A stretch of 64,000 bases of DNA from Paenibacillus tuaregi (GTDB taxonomy: Bacteria > Bacillota > Bacilli > Paenibacillales > Paenibacillaceae), in contig NZ_LT575476.1 of assembly GCF_900086655.1 (NCBI RefSeq), positions 4,674,240-4,738,239 on the forward strand. Direction: 5' to 3'. The notes beneath the pieces are model-generated. The model ran no database searches, was not told where the DNA came from, and saw only the letters and a list, made by a program, of their open reading frames with translations. Each line of letters opens with the position of its first letter. Positions within the stretch are counted from its first letter, which is position 1. The translations under genes and the position numbers were made by a program. Positions 1 to 8,450 of this stretch are shown piece after piece.

Positions 1-1118
1 TTTTGCTCGGTCATATCTTTGGCAATGATATAAAATCCGACGTTCTTGTTATTAATAACAATAGGCGCAATGGTCGTCAGCACGTCGGTCAAATGCCCAT
101 CGCGATGCGAGATGGTGGTGATGTTCTTTTCCACGGACAAATCCTGAAGCGAATGCTCAAGAATATCCCGCATATGTTTATGGCCGATGAACCTGGAGAA
201 ATTAGTCCCGGCGATCTCGCTGATCCGGTAACCCGTCAGCTGTTCAGCTACTGCGTTGCAGTTGATAATGTTCCCCTCCAGATCGAGGGAAATGACCGCA
301 TCATGATTATACTTCTTCAGTGAATTATAGCGTTCCACGCTCTCCTGCAGCTTAAGCTGATCCAGCTTCTGCTCCGTAATATCCTGGACAGTCCCAATGA
401 TCTTAACCGGAGAGGTCCCGCTGTTGTCATAGGTTACAATTCCTCTAAGGTCCAAATATTGAATACCGCCATCCGGCCGCTTCAGACTGAATTCAAATTT
501 AAATTCCCTGTTCTGGACGGCATGATGAAGAATCCCCTTAAACCGCTCTCTTTCATATTCAGGGAGCATGTCCAGCACTTCATACACTTTCAGCTGGTCT
601 TTCGTCCGGGGGATGCCGCATATTAGATATACCTGGTCCGAACAGATAATCGTATTCCGCTCAATGTTCCACTCCCAGGTACCGATAGAGGAAATCCTCA
701 TAGCCTGGGCCAGCAGCTCCTCCTGCTGCAAAATATCTTTCCCCACCTGATTGTCCGGCGTTACATACACAATATAATAGGGAGAGCGATCTTCACCGCC
801 TTCGTCCACCAAGGTGACTGAAATCTGAACCATCAGAATAATGCTATCCTTGCGGATCAGCTTCTGATTCAGCGTTAGAGATGCGCCATCCCGGGTCAGT
901 GATCTGACAATCTGTTCATAACTGCTCGTTAGCTCATCCCTGTAAGTAATTTCATTCAAACTTAATCTCAACAGCTCTTCCTCTGTATAACCGAGAATTC
1001 TGCAAAGCGAAGCATTTACCTGGAGCCACTGCCCATCTTGTGAGATGAATGCAATACCTGTAGGCGACAAAGCATAGACTTGTTCGTAATTATAGGGCTG
1101 CATCTGATCATTATGCAT
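1..1118 (-). CDS. Multi-PAS sensory protein, 5' part only (3' end outside window)
   Basis: Translating the minus strand from the ATG at 1118 gives an open frame to the window edge (about 372 codons). The start has a GGAGG ribosome site about 7 bases upstream. At least three PAS/PAC units are visible: an N-terminal one ending near 'TPDNQVGKD', a second with the PAC-type end 'IIGTVQDITEQK', and a third ending 'FYIIAKDMTEQK'. Such tandem PAS arrays usually precede a GGDEF, EAL, kinase or methyl-accepting output domain, which lies beyond base 1. No signal peptide or membrane segment is visible, so it is probably cytosolic. The output function cannot be told from this window. Confidence 0.85.
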   Translation of the reverse strand, partial: MHNDQMQPYNYEQVYALSPTGIAFISQDGQWLQVNASLCRILGYTEEELLRLSLNEITYRDELTSSYEQIVRSLTRDGASLTLNQKLIRKDSIILMVQISVTLVDEGGEDRSPYYIVYVTPDNQVGKDILQQEELLAQAMRISSIGTWEWNIERNTIICSDQVYLICGIPRTKDQLKVYEVLDMLPEYERERFKGILHHAVQNREFKFEFSLKRPDGGIQYLDLRGIVTYDNSGTSPVKIIGTVQDITEQKLDQLKLQESVERYNSLKKYNHDAVISLDLEGNIINCNAVAEQLTGYRISEIAGTNFSRFIGHKHMRDILEHSLQDLSVEKNITTISHRDGHLTDVLTTIAPIVINNKNVGFYIIAKDMTEQ

Positions 1119-1222
1119 AACGCGCCTCCAACCCCTGAAGATGATATGGGATGATAACAGTTCAGTTTATACATCCCTATGCTAAGAAGAGAATGGCAAC
1201 AGTAAGGAACACTTTTTACTAA

Positions 1223-1251
1223 GTGATATCAAACATTCACTAAATTGTCAA
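1223..1251 (-). promoter_or_regulatory. SigA-type promoter of the PAS gene
   Basis: On the minus strand TTGACA (1246-1251) and TATCAC (1223-1228) are separated by 17 bases, about 105 bases upstream of the PAS gene start. The -35 is perfect and the -10 is weaker. The rest of the 1119-1407 divergent region holds only this and the brxC promoter. Confidence 0.5.
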
Positions 1252-1321
1252 TTTTCTTTTGCTTAACGGCACGGAACACGTTATCCATGGCGATCAACGG
1301 TTTCATATAACATGCAATAGC

Positions 1322-1350
1322 TTGAATCCGGTGTTGAAGAGATGTACTAT
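1322..1350 (+). promoter_or_regulatory. SigA-type promoter of brxC
   Basis: TTGAAT (1322-1327) and TACTAT (1345-1350) are 17 bases apart. Transcription would start near 1357, downstream of the in-frame ATG at 1342. This supports the 1408 start of the next gene. Confidence 0.6.
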
Positions 1351-1407
1351 AGAAAGGAAAGTAACTTATGGCAGCTGGATATAGGAAATATAAAGGAGTG
1401 GATACGG

Positions 1408-1746
1408 ATGAGCTGGACTGAAATTACTACTATAGAAGAATGGAATCATGTTCTGGAACAATCGGATAAACGCGGCAAACTGGTGTTGAAGCATAGTACG
1501 ACATGCCCGGTTAGCGCCAATGCCCTGAAAGAATTCAACGGGTATGTGGATGCCCACCCGGATCAGGATGTGGACTACTACCTTGTAAAAGTTATTGAAT
1601 CCCGTCCGGTCTCTAACCAAATTGCGGAAGACCTCGGGGTTAAGCATGAATCCCCGCAGGTTATTTATATCAAGGATAGAGCCAAATACTGGTCAGCTAC
1701 ACATTGGTCGGTAACGAACGCGCATATTTCCGCTGTACTTGACTAA
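1408..1746 (+). CDS. brxC: Bacillithiol-system thioredoxin-like protein BrxC (YtxJ family)
   Basis: 112 residues, thioredoxin-like. The TCPVS motif corresponds to the TCPIS-type active site of YtxJ/BrxC, which acts in bacillithiol redox metabolism (proposed disulfide reductase partner of BrxA/B). I chose ATG 1408 because AAAGGAG lies 8 bases upstream and the promoter at 1322-1350 puts the transcript start after the upstream ATG at 1342. A conserved 'SPQVIYIKD' follows the thioredoxin cis-Pro position. It is monocistronic, ending before a strong hairpin at 1826. The family assignment is confident; the exact thiol substrate is inferred from the family. Confidence 0.85.
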   Translation: MSWTEITTIEEWNHVLEQSDKRGKLVLKHSTTCPVSANALKEFNGYVDAHPDQDVDYYLVKVIESRPVSNQIAEDLGVKHESPQVIYIKDRAKYWSATHWSVTNAHISAVLD

Positions 1747-1825
1747 AGACCTTAGGCGGAAGCTAAGCTTTAAATAAAGCGTTAATCTAATCTTACATCC
1801 TAGTAATTAAAATCCAAACGCAAAC

Positions 1826-1876
1826 AAGAACCAGAGACGGGCTGCATCTCATGCCGGTCTTTGGTTCTTTTCTTTT
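1826..1876 (+). terminator. Rho-independent terminator after brxC
   Basis: A roughly 16-bp inverted repeat (AAGAACCAGAGACGGG paired with its near complement) is followed by TTCTTTT. It lies 80 bases after brxC and points out of the plus strand; it also faces the convergent 1901 gene. Confidence 0.8.
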
Positions 1877-1900
1877 GTCAATCCGATGATCTGATGATAT

Positions 1901-2233
1901 TCATGCCTGCTGGCTTGCTTTTCCTGGACGTACCTTCTTCACATCATACATATTTACGATTGTACTGATCACAAAAGCCGGTGGCTGCTGTCCCCGGCTG
2001 TTCCGGTGGCCCTGGATATGCTCTGGACTCTTCTCCCATGCCTTCCAGGCGTCTTCGGATTCCCAGCGAATGAGCACGACAACCTCGTCGTGCTCCTTCT
2101 TGCCCCGGTTGACCATAACGCTAATATCGATAAGGCCCTCACGCTCATCAACTACTCCTTCCTTGCTGAAGCGCTCCACCACTTGATCGACTTGCCCCTT
2201 CTCAACCAGTATTGTTCTTGTCTGTATTAACAT
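1901..2233 (-). CDS. IsdG/HmoA-type haem-degrading monooxygenase
   Basis: 110 residues, an ABM ferredoxin-like fold resembling IsdG enzymes that open the haem ring to free iron. Visible family features are an N-terminal beta strand with polar residues, 'VVVLIRWESEDAWKAW' and the W...H spacing in 'WEKSPEHIQGH', which contains the expected haem-ligating His. The position of the usual Asn near the N-terminus is occupied by Thr/Arg, so the catalytic triad is not certain. The start at 2233 has AAGGAGG 7 bases upstream. The Fur box at 2279-2297 fits iron repression. No haem uptake genes are adjacent. Confidence 0.75.
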   Translation of the reverse strand: MLIQTRTILVEKGQVDQVVERFSKEGVVDEREGLIDISVMVNRGKKEHDEVVVLIRWESEDAWKAWEKSPEHIQGHRNSRGQQPPAFVISTIVNMYDVKKVRPGKASQQA

Positions 2234-2278
2234 GATTGCTGCCTCCTTAGGCGAAATGTTCTTATATTCACTTTAAAT

Positions 2279-2297
2279 GAAAACGATTATCATTGTC
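2279..2297 (-). promoter_or_regulatory. Fur box upstream of the haem monooxygenase
   Basis: The minus strand reads GACAATGATAATCGTTTTC, matching 16 of 19 positions of the classical GATAATGATAATCATTATC. It overlaps a TTGACA -35 element (2294-2299), 46 bases upstream of the gene. Iron-dependent repression by Fur is the straightforward reading. Confidence 0.8.
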
Positions 2298-2330
2298 AAT
2301 TAAGGTAGACCTCATCTCTTGCAACGCTAA

Positions 2331-2363
2331 ATAGCCCAGCTTCCGCATCTGCGGAGCCGGGCC
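2331..2363 (-). terminator. Terminator-like hairpin after ltaS
   Basis: GCCCAGCTTCCGCA and TGCGGAGCCGGGC form a GC-rich stem just past the ltaS stop. The following minus-strand bases are only weakly T-rich (CTATTTAG), so efficiency is uncertain. Confidence 0.5.
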
Positions 2364-2379
2364 TTAGCTAGTATCACAT

Positions 2380-4263
2380 TTATCTTTTGGGCAGCAATTT
2401 CACATACTCATCGGACAAGCGCATAAGATTGAGGATATAATCGTAATCCGTCCGGTAAGGCGTAATGTCGCTGACGGGCTGCTTGGTCTCCAAGGAGATC
2501 GCGGTACCGTCCTCAAATCCCTTCCCTGGAACAAACAGGATCTTGTTATTGAAGAAAGAGCCTGTAGGAAGGTAATACCGCATTCCCACCACATTATTGT
2601 CAATGTTCAGCAGGTCATGGCCAAATGCGGTGAACTTCTCCTTGGTTAAGGATATACCCAGCAGATTCGATACCGTAGGCATAATATCAAGCTGACCGCC
2701 TACCTGATTCACAACCCTGCCATGAGCCTGGCCTGGGACGTGGATAATCAGCGGAATATTGAACCGGGTGATCCGCGGATCATAGGTGATGCCAAGCTGC
2801 TGGGAGACTACCGCAGGATCATTATCTTGAGGCTGAAGGCCGAAATGGTCTCCGTAGAAGACTAATACCGTGTTGTCCCACAATCCCTTCGCTTTCAAAT
2901 CCTCAATCAAAGTACCAATGGCGTAATCCGTATAATTAATAGCCTCTAAATAATTGCCAAGCTGAGTCCCCTTCATAGTCTCGGGAACTTGAATACGTAT
3001 TTTGTCCTGTGGAATCTTGAACGGAAAATGGCTGGACGCGGTTACGAATTGACCATAGAATGGCTTGCCGGATTGGCTAACCTCACTCAGCTTGTCTACC
3101 CCTACCCTGTACAATTCCTCGTCAGAAGCTCCAAATTCATTGAAATGATCATTGTTATAGTAGGGCTTATCGTAATAATGATCAAAATTCAAAGCCGGAT
3201 ACAGCTTAATTCGATCCCAGAACTCCACTGCGTTCACATGGAAGGTATCGGCCTCATAGTTATGCTGTTGCAGCAGCCGCGGCAGGCTGGGCAGCGCCCG
3301 GTCACCGAAGCCTGTCGACATGGCTACGGTTCCTGTAGGATAGATCGACGTATTGGACATGAACTCAGCATCAGAGGTGTTGCCCTGACCGATTTCCTGA
3401 AAGACATTCGGGAAGTAGAGTCCCTGATCCGCCAGCTTGTTAAGATTTGGTGTTAATTCCTGTCCGCCAATCTTCAGATGAATCGGGAAATTCTGAAACG
3501 CCTCCATCTGCACGACGATCAAGTTCTTCCCTTTTGCCACTCCAAATAAATCCGGCTGTTTGCTTGAAAGCTTGCGGGCCGGAGATTGATAAGGATAGGA
3601 AGACTGCAGCTGATTAATTTTACCGATCGTATTATCGATATTCCCGCTTGCAATCGCCATATTCTCCTCCCGGGCCTTCAGCGCGGCGGCAACCTGATAA
3701 TCGAAGAAGCCGAGGCTTTCCGCCTGTACCAGTTCATTGGTGATCGATTGTCCCTGCTGGATAAATCTTGCCGACAACAGCAGACTTACAATGGCTGTGA
3801 CGATCATTCCGGTTCTCCACACCCGCTTTCTTCCGGCAACACGGACTCCCCTTACCCGGTTAATGACCCAAACCACCGCGATGACAAGCACGTCCACAAA
3901 ATAAGCGAAATCCACAGTCCGGATGGTGGACTTAATGCTGGACTGGATCTGGGTCACTTGATGAAGCTCATTTAGAGCCGTATACGTAGGAACCGAATTA
4001 AAATGCTCGAAGTATAACGTAGCCGAGAACAACAGCAACGAGAAAATCAGATTGAAGACCCAATACGCAGGCCCTTTAACCTTAGAAGGAGTAAGCAATT
4101 CCAAAATGGACAGCAGCGCCAGAACCGCAAGCGCATCCGCCGCCAGCTGGGTCAGCTCAACACCGGCAAAGAAGAAATAACGCAAAAGTACAAGCTTAAG
4201 AAACAAAAGAATAAAAACGACAAAAAAAGGCGTTTTATGGTAAGCGCCCCGGTTGTTTTCCAT
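2380..4263 (-). CDS. ltaS: Lipoteichoic acid synthase family protein (LtaS)
   Basis: 627 residues, the usual LtaS length. The first roughly 180 residues hold about five membrane segments. An extracytoplasmic sulfatase-fold domain follows. It transfers glycerol phosphate from phosphatidylglycerol onto growing lipoteichoic acid. Active-site features are visible: Glu254 in 'VQMEAFQNF', the nucleophilic Thr296 in 'GQGNTSDAE', His342 in 'FHVN', and Asp472-His473 in 'FYGDHF', all expected Mn ligands or catalytic residues. It appears to be a single-gene unit transcribed on the minus strand. Paralogues (YfnI, YqgS, YvgJ types) are common, so whether this is the main synthase is open. Confidence 0.88.
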   Translation of the reverse strand: MENNRGAYHKTPFFVVFILLFLKLVLLRYFFFAGVELTQLAADALAVLALLSILELLTPSKVKGPAYWVFNLIFSLLLFSATLYFEHFNSVPTYTALNELHQVTQIQSSIKSTIRTVDFAYFVDVLVIAVVWVINRVRGVRVAGRKRVWRTGMIVTAIVSLLLSARFIQQGQSITNELVQAESLGFFDYQVAAALKAREENMAIASGNIDNTIGKINQLQSSYPYQSPARKLSSKQPDLFGVAKGKNLIVVQMEAFQNFPIHLKIGGQELTPNLNKLADQGLYFPNVFQEIGQGNTSDAEFMSNTSIYPTGTVAMSTGFGDRALPSLPRLLQQHNYEADTFHVNAVEFWDRIKLYPALNFDHYYDKPYYNNDHFNEFGASDEELYRVGVDKLSEVSQSGKPFYGQFVTASSHFPFKIPQDKIRIQVPETMKGTQLGNYLEAINYTDYAIGTLIEDLKAKGLWDNTVLVFYGDHFGLQPQDNDPAVVSQQLGITYDPRITRFNIPLIIHVPGQAHGRVVNQVGGQLDIMPTVSNLLGISLTKEKFTAFGHDLLNIDNNVVGMRYYLPTGSFFNNKILFVPGKGFEDGTAISLETKQPVSDITPYRTDYDYILNLMRLSDEYVKLLPKR

Positions 4264-4346
4264 GGTACTACCTAACCTCTCTCTTGTTGATAAAACCTAG
4301 TATACCACTAAACAGAATGGATAGGGTAATCCATTGCATGCCAAAT

Positions 4347-4393
4347 AGCCCCTGCCCAATGACATGAAGTCATGGGAGGCAGGAGCCTTTTTC
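4347..4393. terminator. Terminator hairpin between ppaC and ltaS
   Basis: GCCCCTGCC and GGCAGGAGCC pair across an inner ATGACATGAAGTCAT stem and are followed by TTTTTC on the plus strand. On the minus strand it lies just after the ppaC stop. Confidence 0.6.
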
Positions 4394-4406
4394 AATATAG
4401 CTTCTA

Positions 4407-5339
4407 TTAGTTTTTGCTAAGAACGTCGGTGAGAACCGGTACAATTTGCGATTTGCGGGACACTACACCCTTAAGAACCGCTTTGTTATCATCCAGCTTC
4501 ACATTGTAGGCCTTCTCGACTGCAGCAGCCTGCTTTCCGAGCGCAATCCCGACGGAATCATTGTTCAGAATATCCGTAACGACGAAGAGGAACAGATCAA
4601 GTCCTTTCTGCTCGATGATCCCATTTAGTGCCGCTTCCACTTCCGCCTGGCGGGACAGGACATCATTTGTGTCTACCGCGTTCACTTGAGCAATCTCAAC
4701 TTTGGAGCTTCCCATCTGGAATTCCTTGGAGTCAATGGTGATCAGCTGATCCACGGTTTTGTCGCTGAGATCCGCTCCGGCTTTCAGCATCTCAAGGCCA
4801 TACTTCTCCGCATCCACGCCTGCGATTTCCGCAAGCTCACGTGCAGCTGCCACATCCTGCTCGGTGCAGGTAGGGGATTTGAACAAAAGTGAATCGGAAA
4901 TGATGGCAGACAGCATCAATCCGGCAATTTCCTTCTTAATGGTGACTCCGTTCTCCTTGTACAGCTTGTTCAGAATCGTTGCTGTACAGCCAACCGGCTC
5001 CGCACGATAGTAGAGAGGCCCGCTTGTCTCAAAATTGGCGATACGGTGGTGGTCAATTACCTCAACCACACGCACCTGGTCAATATCGCTTGCGCTTTGC
5101 TGGCGCTCGTTATGGTCAACGAGAATTACTTCAGCCGCTTCGTTCGCTACGGTCTCCACGAGACGAGGGGCTTCCACCTTGAAGTAATCGAGCGCGTACT
5201 GCGTTTCGGAGCTGACTGCACCCAGACGCACGGCTTCAACCTCCAGGCCAAGCTGCTTCTTCAGGTCCGCGTAGGCGATTGCGGAACAAATTGTGTCCGT
5301 ATCCGGATTTTTATGACCAAAGATTAACGTTTTTCCCAT
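4407..5339 (-). CDS. ppaC: Manganese-dependent inorganic pyrophosphatase (family II, DHH)
   Basis: 310 residues, normal length for PpaC, a two-domain DHH/DHHA2 phosphoesterase that hydrolyses PPi to two phosphates in the cytosol. Metal-binding motifs are intact: 'GHKNPDTD' at 8-15, 'VDHNERQ', and 'VIDHHR'. The C-terminal DHHA2 domain contains the substrate-binding 'SRKSQ' near the end. There is no CBS/DRTGG insertion, so this is the unregulated short form. An AAGGGG site lies about 10 bases upstream of the ATG. It is flanked by unrelated genes and a hairpin on its 3' side. Confidence 0.93.
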   Translation of the reverse strand: MGKTLIFGHKNPDTDTICSAIAYADLKKQLGLEVEAVRLGAVSSETQYALDYFKVEAPRLVETVANEAAEVILVDHNERQQSASDIDQVRVVEVIDHHRIANFETSGPLYYRAEPVGCTATILNKLYKENGVTIKKEIAGLMLSAIISDSLLFKSPTCTEQDVAAARELAEIAGVDAEKYGLEMLKAGADLSDKTVDQLITIDSKEFQMGSSKVEIAQVNAVDTNDVLSRQAEVEAALNGIIEQKGLDLFLFVVTDILNNDSVGIALGKQAAAVEKAYNVKLDDNKAVLKGVVSRKSQIVPVLTDVLSKN

Positions 5340-5447
5340 TTCTTAAATACCCCTTTTCAGTTATTAGGCAGCTATACGGCCTGTGTTCAAAATTATCTAA
5401 ATAGATTATAGCGGTAATTCCGCCTTATTCCAATGCCTTTACCCACA

Positions 5448-5969
5448 TTAGTCCTGAAGTCTGCTTTCCCCGGTAACCAGTTTGGACAAAATAAACTGGC
5501 GGCCTATCGGCCCAGTTCGGATTCTACCTTCATCCTCAAAACCGACGCCTGCGTACAGCGCTTGCGCGGGACCGTTCTGTTCGTTCACAGCCAGAACCAC
5601 CTTGGCAATACCGGGGAAATGCTGCCGGATATAATCCTCCAGCTGAAGCAGTCCCTGCTTGGCATAACCCTTGCCTTGAAGGGCATAATTCACCGAGAAA
5701 GCCCGCAAAATCAGCGCGGCTGGATGATCGGTATATTCAGCGACCTCATGTCCATCATACAGGATGAAGAAGCCTACCGGGCCTTTCGGGCTCATAATAA
5801 TGACCGGATGACGATGGGAGTCCGTTTCGGCCAGGGCTAACATTTCAATCGGCATTCCTGTGAACTGCAGCTGTTCCCTCGGCAGCTCATAGCGCTCCAG
5901 TCCCGGGAGATGACGCTTATCGTAAGGTTCAAGCCAGACCGGCCTATCCTCCATTTTGTAATCCTTCAT
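5448..5969 (-). CDS. GNAT-family N-acetyltransferase
   Basis: 173 residues, one GNAT domain. The acetyl-CoA pyrophosphate loop is visible as 'NYALQGKGYAKQGL' (Q-x-x-G-x-A pattern), followed by the beta5/alpha4 segment 'KVVLAVNEQNGPAQALYAGVGF' typical of motif B. The N-terminal half is the variable substrate part. The start at 5969 has GGAGGG about 11 bases upstream. It is similar in layout to spermidine/protein acetyltransferases such as YkkB/BltD types, but the acceptor cannot be assigned. Single gene. Confidence 0.8.
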   Translation of the reverse strand: MKDYKMEDRPVWLEPYDKRHLPGLERYELPREQLQFTGMPIEMLALAETDSHRHPVIIMSPKGPVGFFILYDGHEVAEYTDHPAALILRAFSVNYALQGKGYAKQGLLQLEDYIRQHFPGIAKVVLAVNEQNGPAQALYAGVGFEDEGRIRTGPIGRQFILSKLVTGESRLQD

Positions 5970-6042
5970 AACAATCTGCTCCCTCCAGGGGTTCCCTGTT
6001 TTTGGTTATTATTATATCGGTTAAGTCGGGATAGATCACCCC

Positions 6043-6072
6043 TTGACGACCTCGGGTAGATCTGATTATAAT
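6043..6072 (+). promoter_or_regulatory. SigA promoter of the thrS T-box leader
   Basis: TTGACG (6043-6048) and TATAAT (6067-6072) are 18 bases apart, giving a start near 6079 and a leader of about 355 bases before thrS. Confidence 0.7.
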
Positions 6073-6078
6073 AACTAA

Positions 6079-6388
6079 CCATATACAGGAAGAAGCGAGT
6101 ATCAAAGACATGATTCCATTCAAGGACTGCCCAGAGAGAGAAGTGTGTGGTGTAAGCTTCTCCTGAGACCGGAATGTGGATTACCCCTTTGTAGCTGTGG
6201 CCGGGAACCTGCTGATGGGTATGCAGCGGAATTACTGGTTACCGAATTATCCCCGTTACCGGATACCAATAAGGATCTGCTGCCTTTATGGACCACGGAA
6301 TGTTATTTCTGGTGCCGGGAGCAGATTGAATTAGGGTGGAACCACGAGCTGAACGCACTCGTCCCTTTGGGAAGAGATGCGTTTTTTT
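6079..6388 (+). ncRNA. T-box riboswitch (threonyl), with terminator/antiterminator
   Basis: The conserved T-box sequence AGGGTGGAACCACG is at 6333-6346. It is followed by an overlapping terminator stem (AACGCA...TGCGTT) with TTTTTTT at 6382-6388. Stem I features upstream include AGTA near 6098, AGAGAG and GGTG elements. A plausible specifier codon is ACC at 6183-6185 within GGATTACCCC, which is Thr and agrees with the downstream gene. Uncharged tRNA-Thr would pair through its NCCA end with the TGGA bulge and allow read-through. The specifier was placed by eye and is less certain than the element. Confidence 0.9.
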
Positions 6389-6433
6389 GCGTTCAAATTC
6401 TCGTAAAATTCAAATCAAACGGAGGTTACCCCC

Positions 6434-8356
6434 ATGCAGCAACAAGAAATTCAAATCTCCCTGCCGGACGGATCTATCAGAACATACCCCATTGGAACAT
6501 CGATCTTGAACATCGCCGCCTCCATCAGTCCCGGCCTTAAGAAAGCGGCCATTGCCGGAAAAGTAGACGGTGCTGCCGTCGATCTGTCCCGCGAGCTTCA
6601 AGACGACTGTGCGGTAGAAATTCTGACACTTGACCAGCCGGAGGGGCTTGAGGTCTACCGTCACAGCACAGCCCATCTTATGGCCCAAGCGATCAAGCGT
6701 GTCTATGGCTCAGAGGCGGTGAAACTTGGTATAGGCCCAGTGATTGAAGACGGGTTCTACTATGATATCGATCTGGACCTGCCCCTCTCCATTCATGATC
6801 TCGCACGCATTGAAGAGGAGATGGAATCGATTATCCGTGAAGACCTTCCCATCGTGCGGAAGGTGGTCAGCCGCGAGGAAGCCGTCCGGGTATTCACAGA
6901 GCTTAACGACCCGCTTAAGCTGGAACTGATCCGGGATCTGCCCCAGGATGCAGAGATTACCTTGTATGAGCAGGGTGAGTTCGTGGACCTGTGCCGTGGA
7001 CCCCATCTTCCTTCCACAGGCCGGATTAAAGCCTTCAAGCTGTTAAGTGTGGCTGGAGCTTACTGGCGCGGGAATTCAGACAACAAGATGCTTCAGCGGA
7101 TCTACGGCACTTCTTTTCCAAAGGCAAGCCAACTCGAAGAGCATTTAAACTGGCTGGAGGAAGCCCGCAAGCGGGATCACCGCAAACTTGGCAAGGAACT
7201 GGATCTGTTCATGTTCTCGGAGGAGGCTCCCGGCATGCCGTTCTACCTGCCCAAGGGCATGGTAATCCGCAACGAGCTGGAACAGTTCTCCCGCGAGATG
7301 CAGAACAAGATGGAGTACCAGGAGGTACGGACACCCTTCATGATGAACAAGCAGTTATGGGAGCAATCCGGTCACTGGGATCATTATAAAGACAACATGT
7401 ATTTCAGCAAGGTGGATGAGGCCGAATTCGCCCTGAAGCCGATGAACTGTCCCGGCCACATGCTGATGTATAAGAACAGCCTGCATTCTTACCGCGAGCT
7501 TCCCATCCGCCTGTCGGAGTTCGGGCAGGTTCACCGCCACGAATTCTCGGGCGCCCTTAATGGAATGATGCGCGTGCGCACCTTCTGTCAGGATGATGCA
7601 CACATCTTCGCCCGGCCGGACCAGATCGAAGCCGAGATCAACCGGGCGATTGCCCTGATTGACCAGATTTATGAAGTGTTCGGCTTCGAGTACCACCTCG
7701 AGCTCTCCACCCGTCCGGAGGATTCCATGGGGTCCGAAGAGCTGTGGAATCAGGCCGAGCAATCCCTGAAGAATGTGCTGGACCGGCGGGGTGCAACGTA
7801 CCGTATTAATGAAGGGGATGGGGCTTTTTATGGGCCGAAAATCGACTTTCACATTCTCGACGCCCTGAAGCGGAGCTGGCAGTGCGGCACGATTCAACTG
7901 GATTTCCAGATGCCGGAGAAGTTTGACCTAACTTATATCGGGGAAGATAACCAGAAGCACCGGCCTGTGGTCATTCACCGGGCCATCTTCGGTTCCATTG
8001 ACCGCTTCATGGGAATTCTGACCGAGCATTATGCCGGGGCCTTTCCCCTCTGGCTCGCACCGGTTCAAGCCAAGCTCGTCCCAGTGTCCGATCATTTCAT
8101 TGATTATGCCCTGCAAGTGAAAGAAGCCCTTACCGCGGCTGGCATTCGGGCCGACGTGGATATCCGGGGAGAGAAGCTGGGCTATAAAATCCGCGAAGCC
8201 GGCATGAAGAAGGTGCCTTACACCCTCGTGCTGGGCGAGAAGGAACAATCCTCCGGCTCCGTATCCGTTAGACAGCGGGCTGCCTGTACGATTGGCGAGA
8301 CTCCGCTTGACGATTTCATCCAGCAGATGAAAGAGGAAATTGCTTCAAAGCGGTAA
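6434..8356 (+). CDS. thrS: Threonyl-tRNA synthetase
   Basis: 640 residues, full length. Domains in order: TGS (about 1-65), second additional/editing domain with 'HSTAHLMAQA' and a conserved 'GEFVDLCRGPHLPSTG', class II catalytic core (about 240-540), and anticodon-binding domain. Zinc ligands Cys339 (in MNCPGHM), His390 (QDDAHIF) and His515 (VIHRA) are present. Motif 2 reads RVRTFCQDD, with TFC where most ThrS have GFT. CGGAGG lies 8 bases upstream of the ATG. Expression is controlled by the T-box leader. The T-box and motif variation suggest it could be the inducible ThrZ-like copy if a second thrS exists elsewhere. Confidence 0.95.
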   Translation: MQQQEIQISLPDGSIRTYPIGTSILNIAASISPGLKKAAIAGKVDGAAVDLSRELQDDCAVEILTLDQPEGLEVYRHSTAHLMAQAIKRVYGSEAVKLGIGPVIEDGFYYDIDLDLPLSIHDLARIEEEMESIIREDLPIVRKVVSREEAVRVFTELNDPLKLELIRDLPQDAEITLYEQGEFVDLCRGPHLPSTGRIKAFKLLSVAGAYWRGNSDNKMLQRIYGTSFPKASQLEEHLNWLEEARKRDHRKLGKELDLFMFSEEAPGMPFYLPKGMVIRNELEQFSREMQNKMEYQEVRTPFMMNKQLWEQSGHWDHYKDNMYFSKVDEAEFALKPMNCPGHMLMYKNSLHSYRELPIRLSEFGQVHRHEFSGALNGMMRVRTFCQDDAHIFARPDQIEAEINRAIALIDQIYEVFGFEYHLELSTRPEDSMGSEELWNQAEQSLKNVLDRRGATYRINEGDGAFYGPKIDFHILDALKRSWQCGTIQLDFQMPEKFDLTYIGEDNQKHRPVVIHRAIFGSIDRFMGILTEHYAGAFPLWLAPVQAKLVPVSDHFIDYALQVKEALTAAGIRADVDIRGEKLGYKIREAGMKKVPYTLVLGEKEQSSGSVSVRQRAACTIGETPLDDFIQQMKEEIASKR

Positions 8357-8374
8357 GTTCAGGAAGCATAAACA

Positions 8375-8410
8375 AGGGGGCCGTCCCAAAAGACGGCCCC
8401 CTGATTTTAT
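8375..8410. terminator. Terminator after thrS
   Basis: A perfect 11-bp stem AGGGGGCCGTC/GACGGCCCCCT with a CCAAAA loop, then GATTTTAT. It sits between convergent thrS and the catE-like gene. Confidence 0.85.
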
Positions 8411-8450
8411 ATAGGCTTCAGCACTCATCTGCCGAAGGCCATTTATCCAA

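Noticed and set aside
1342..1407. Start of brxC at the upstream ATG
   Set aside because: The -10 element lies at 1345-1350, so transcripts begin after it, and AAAGGAG precedes ATG 1408.
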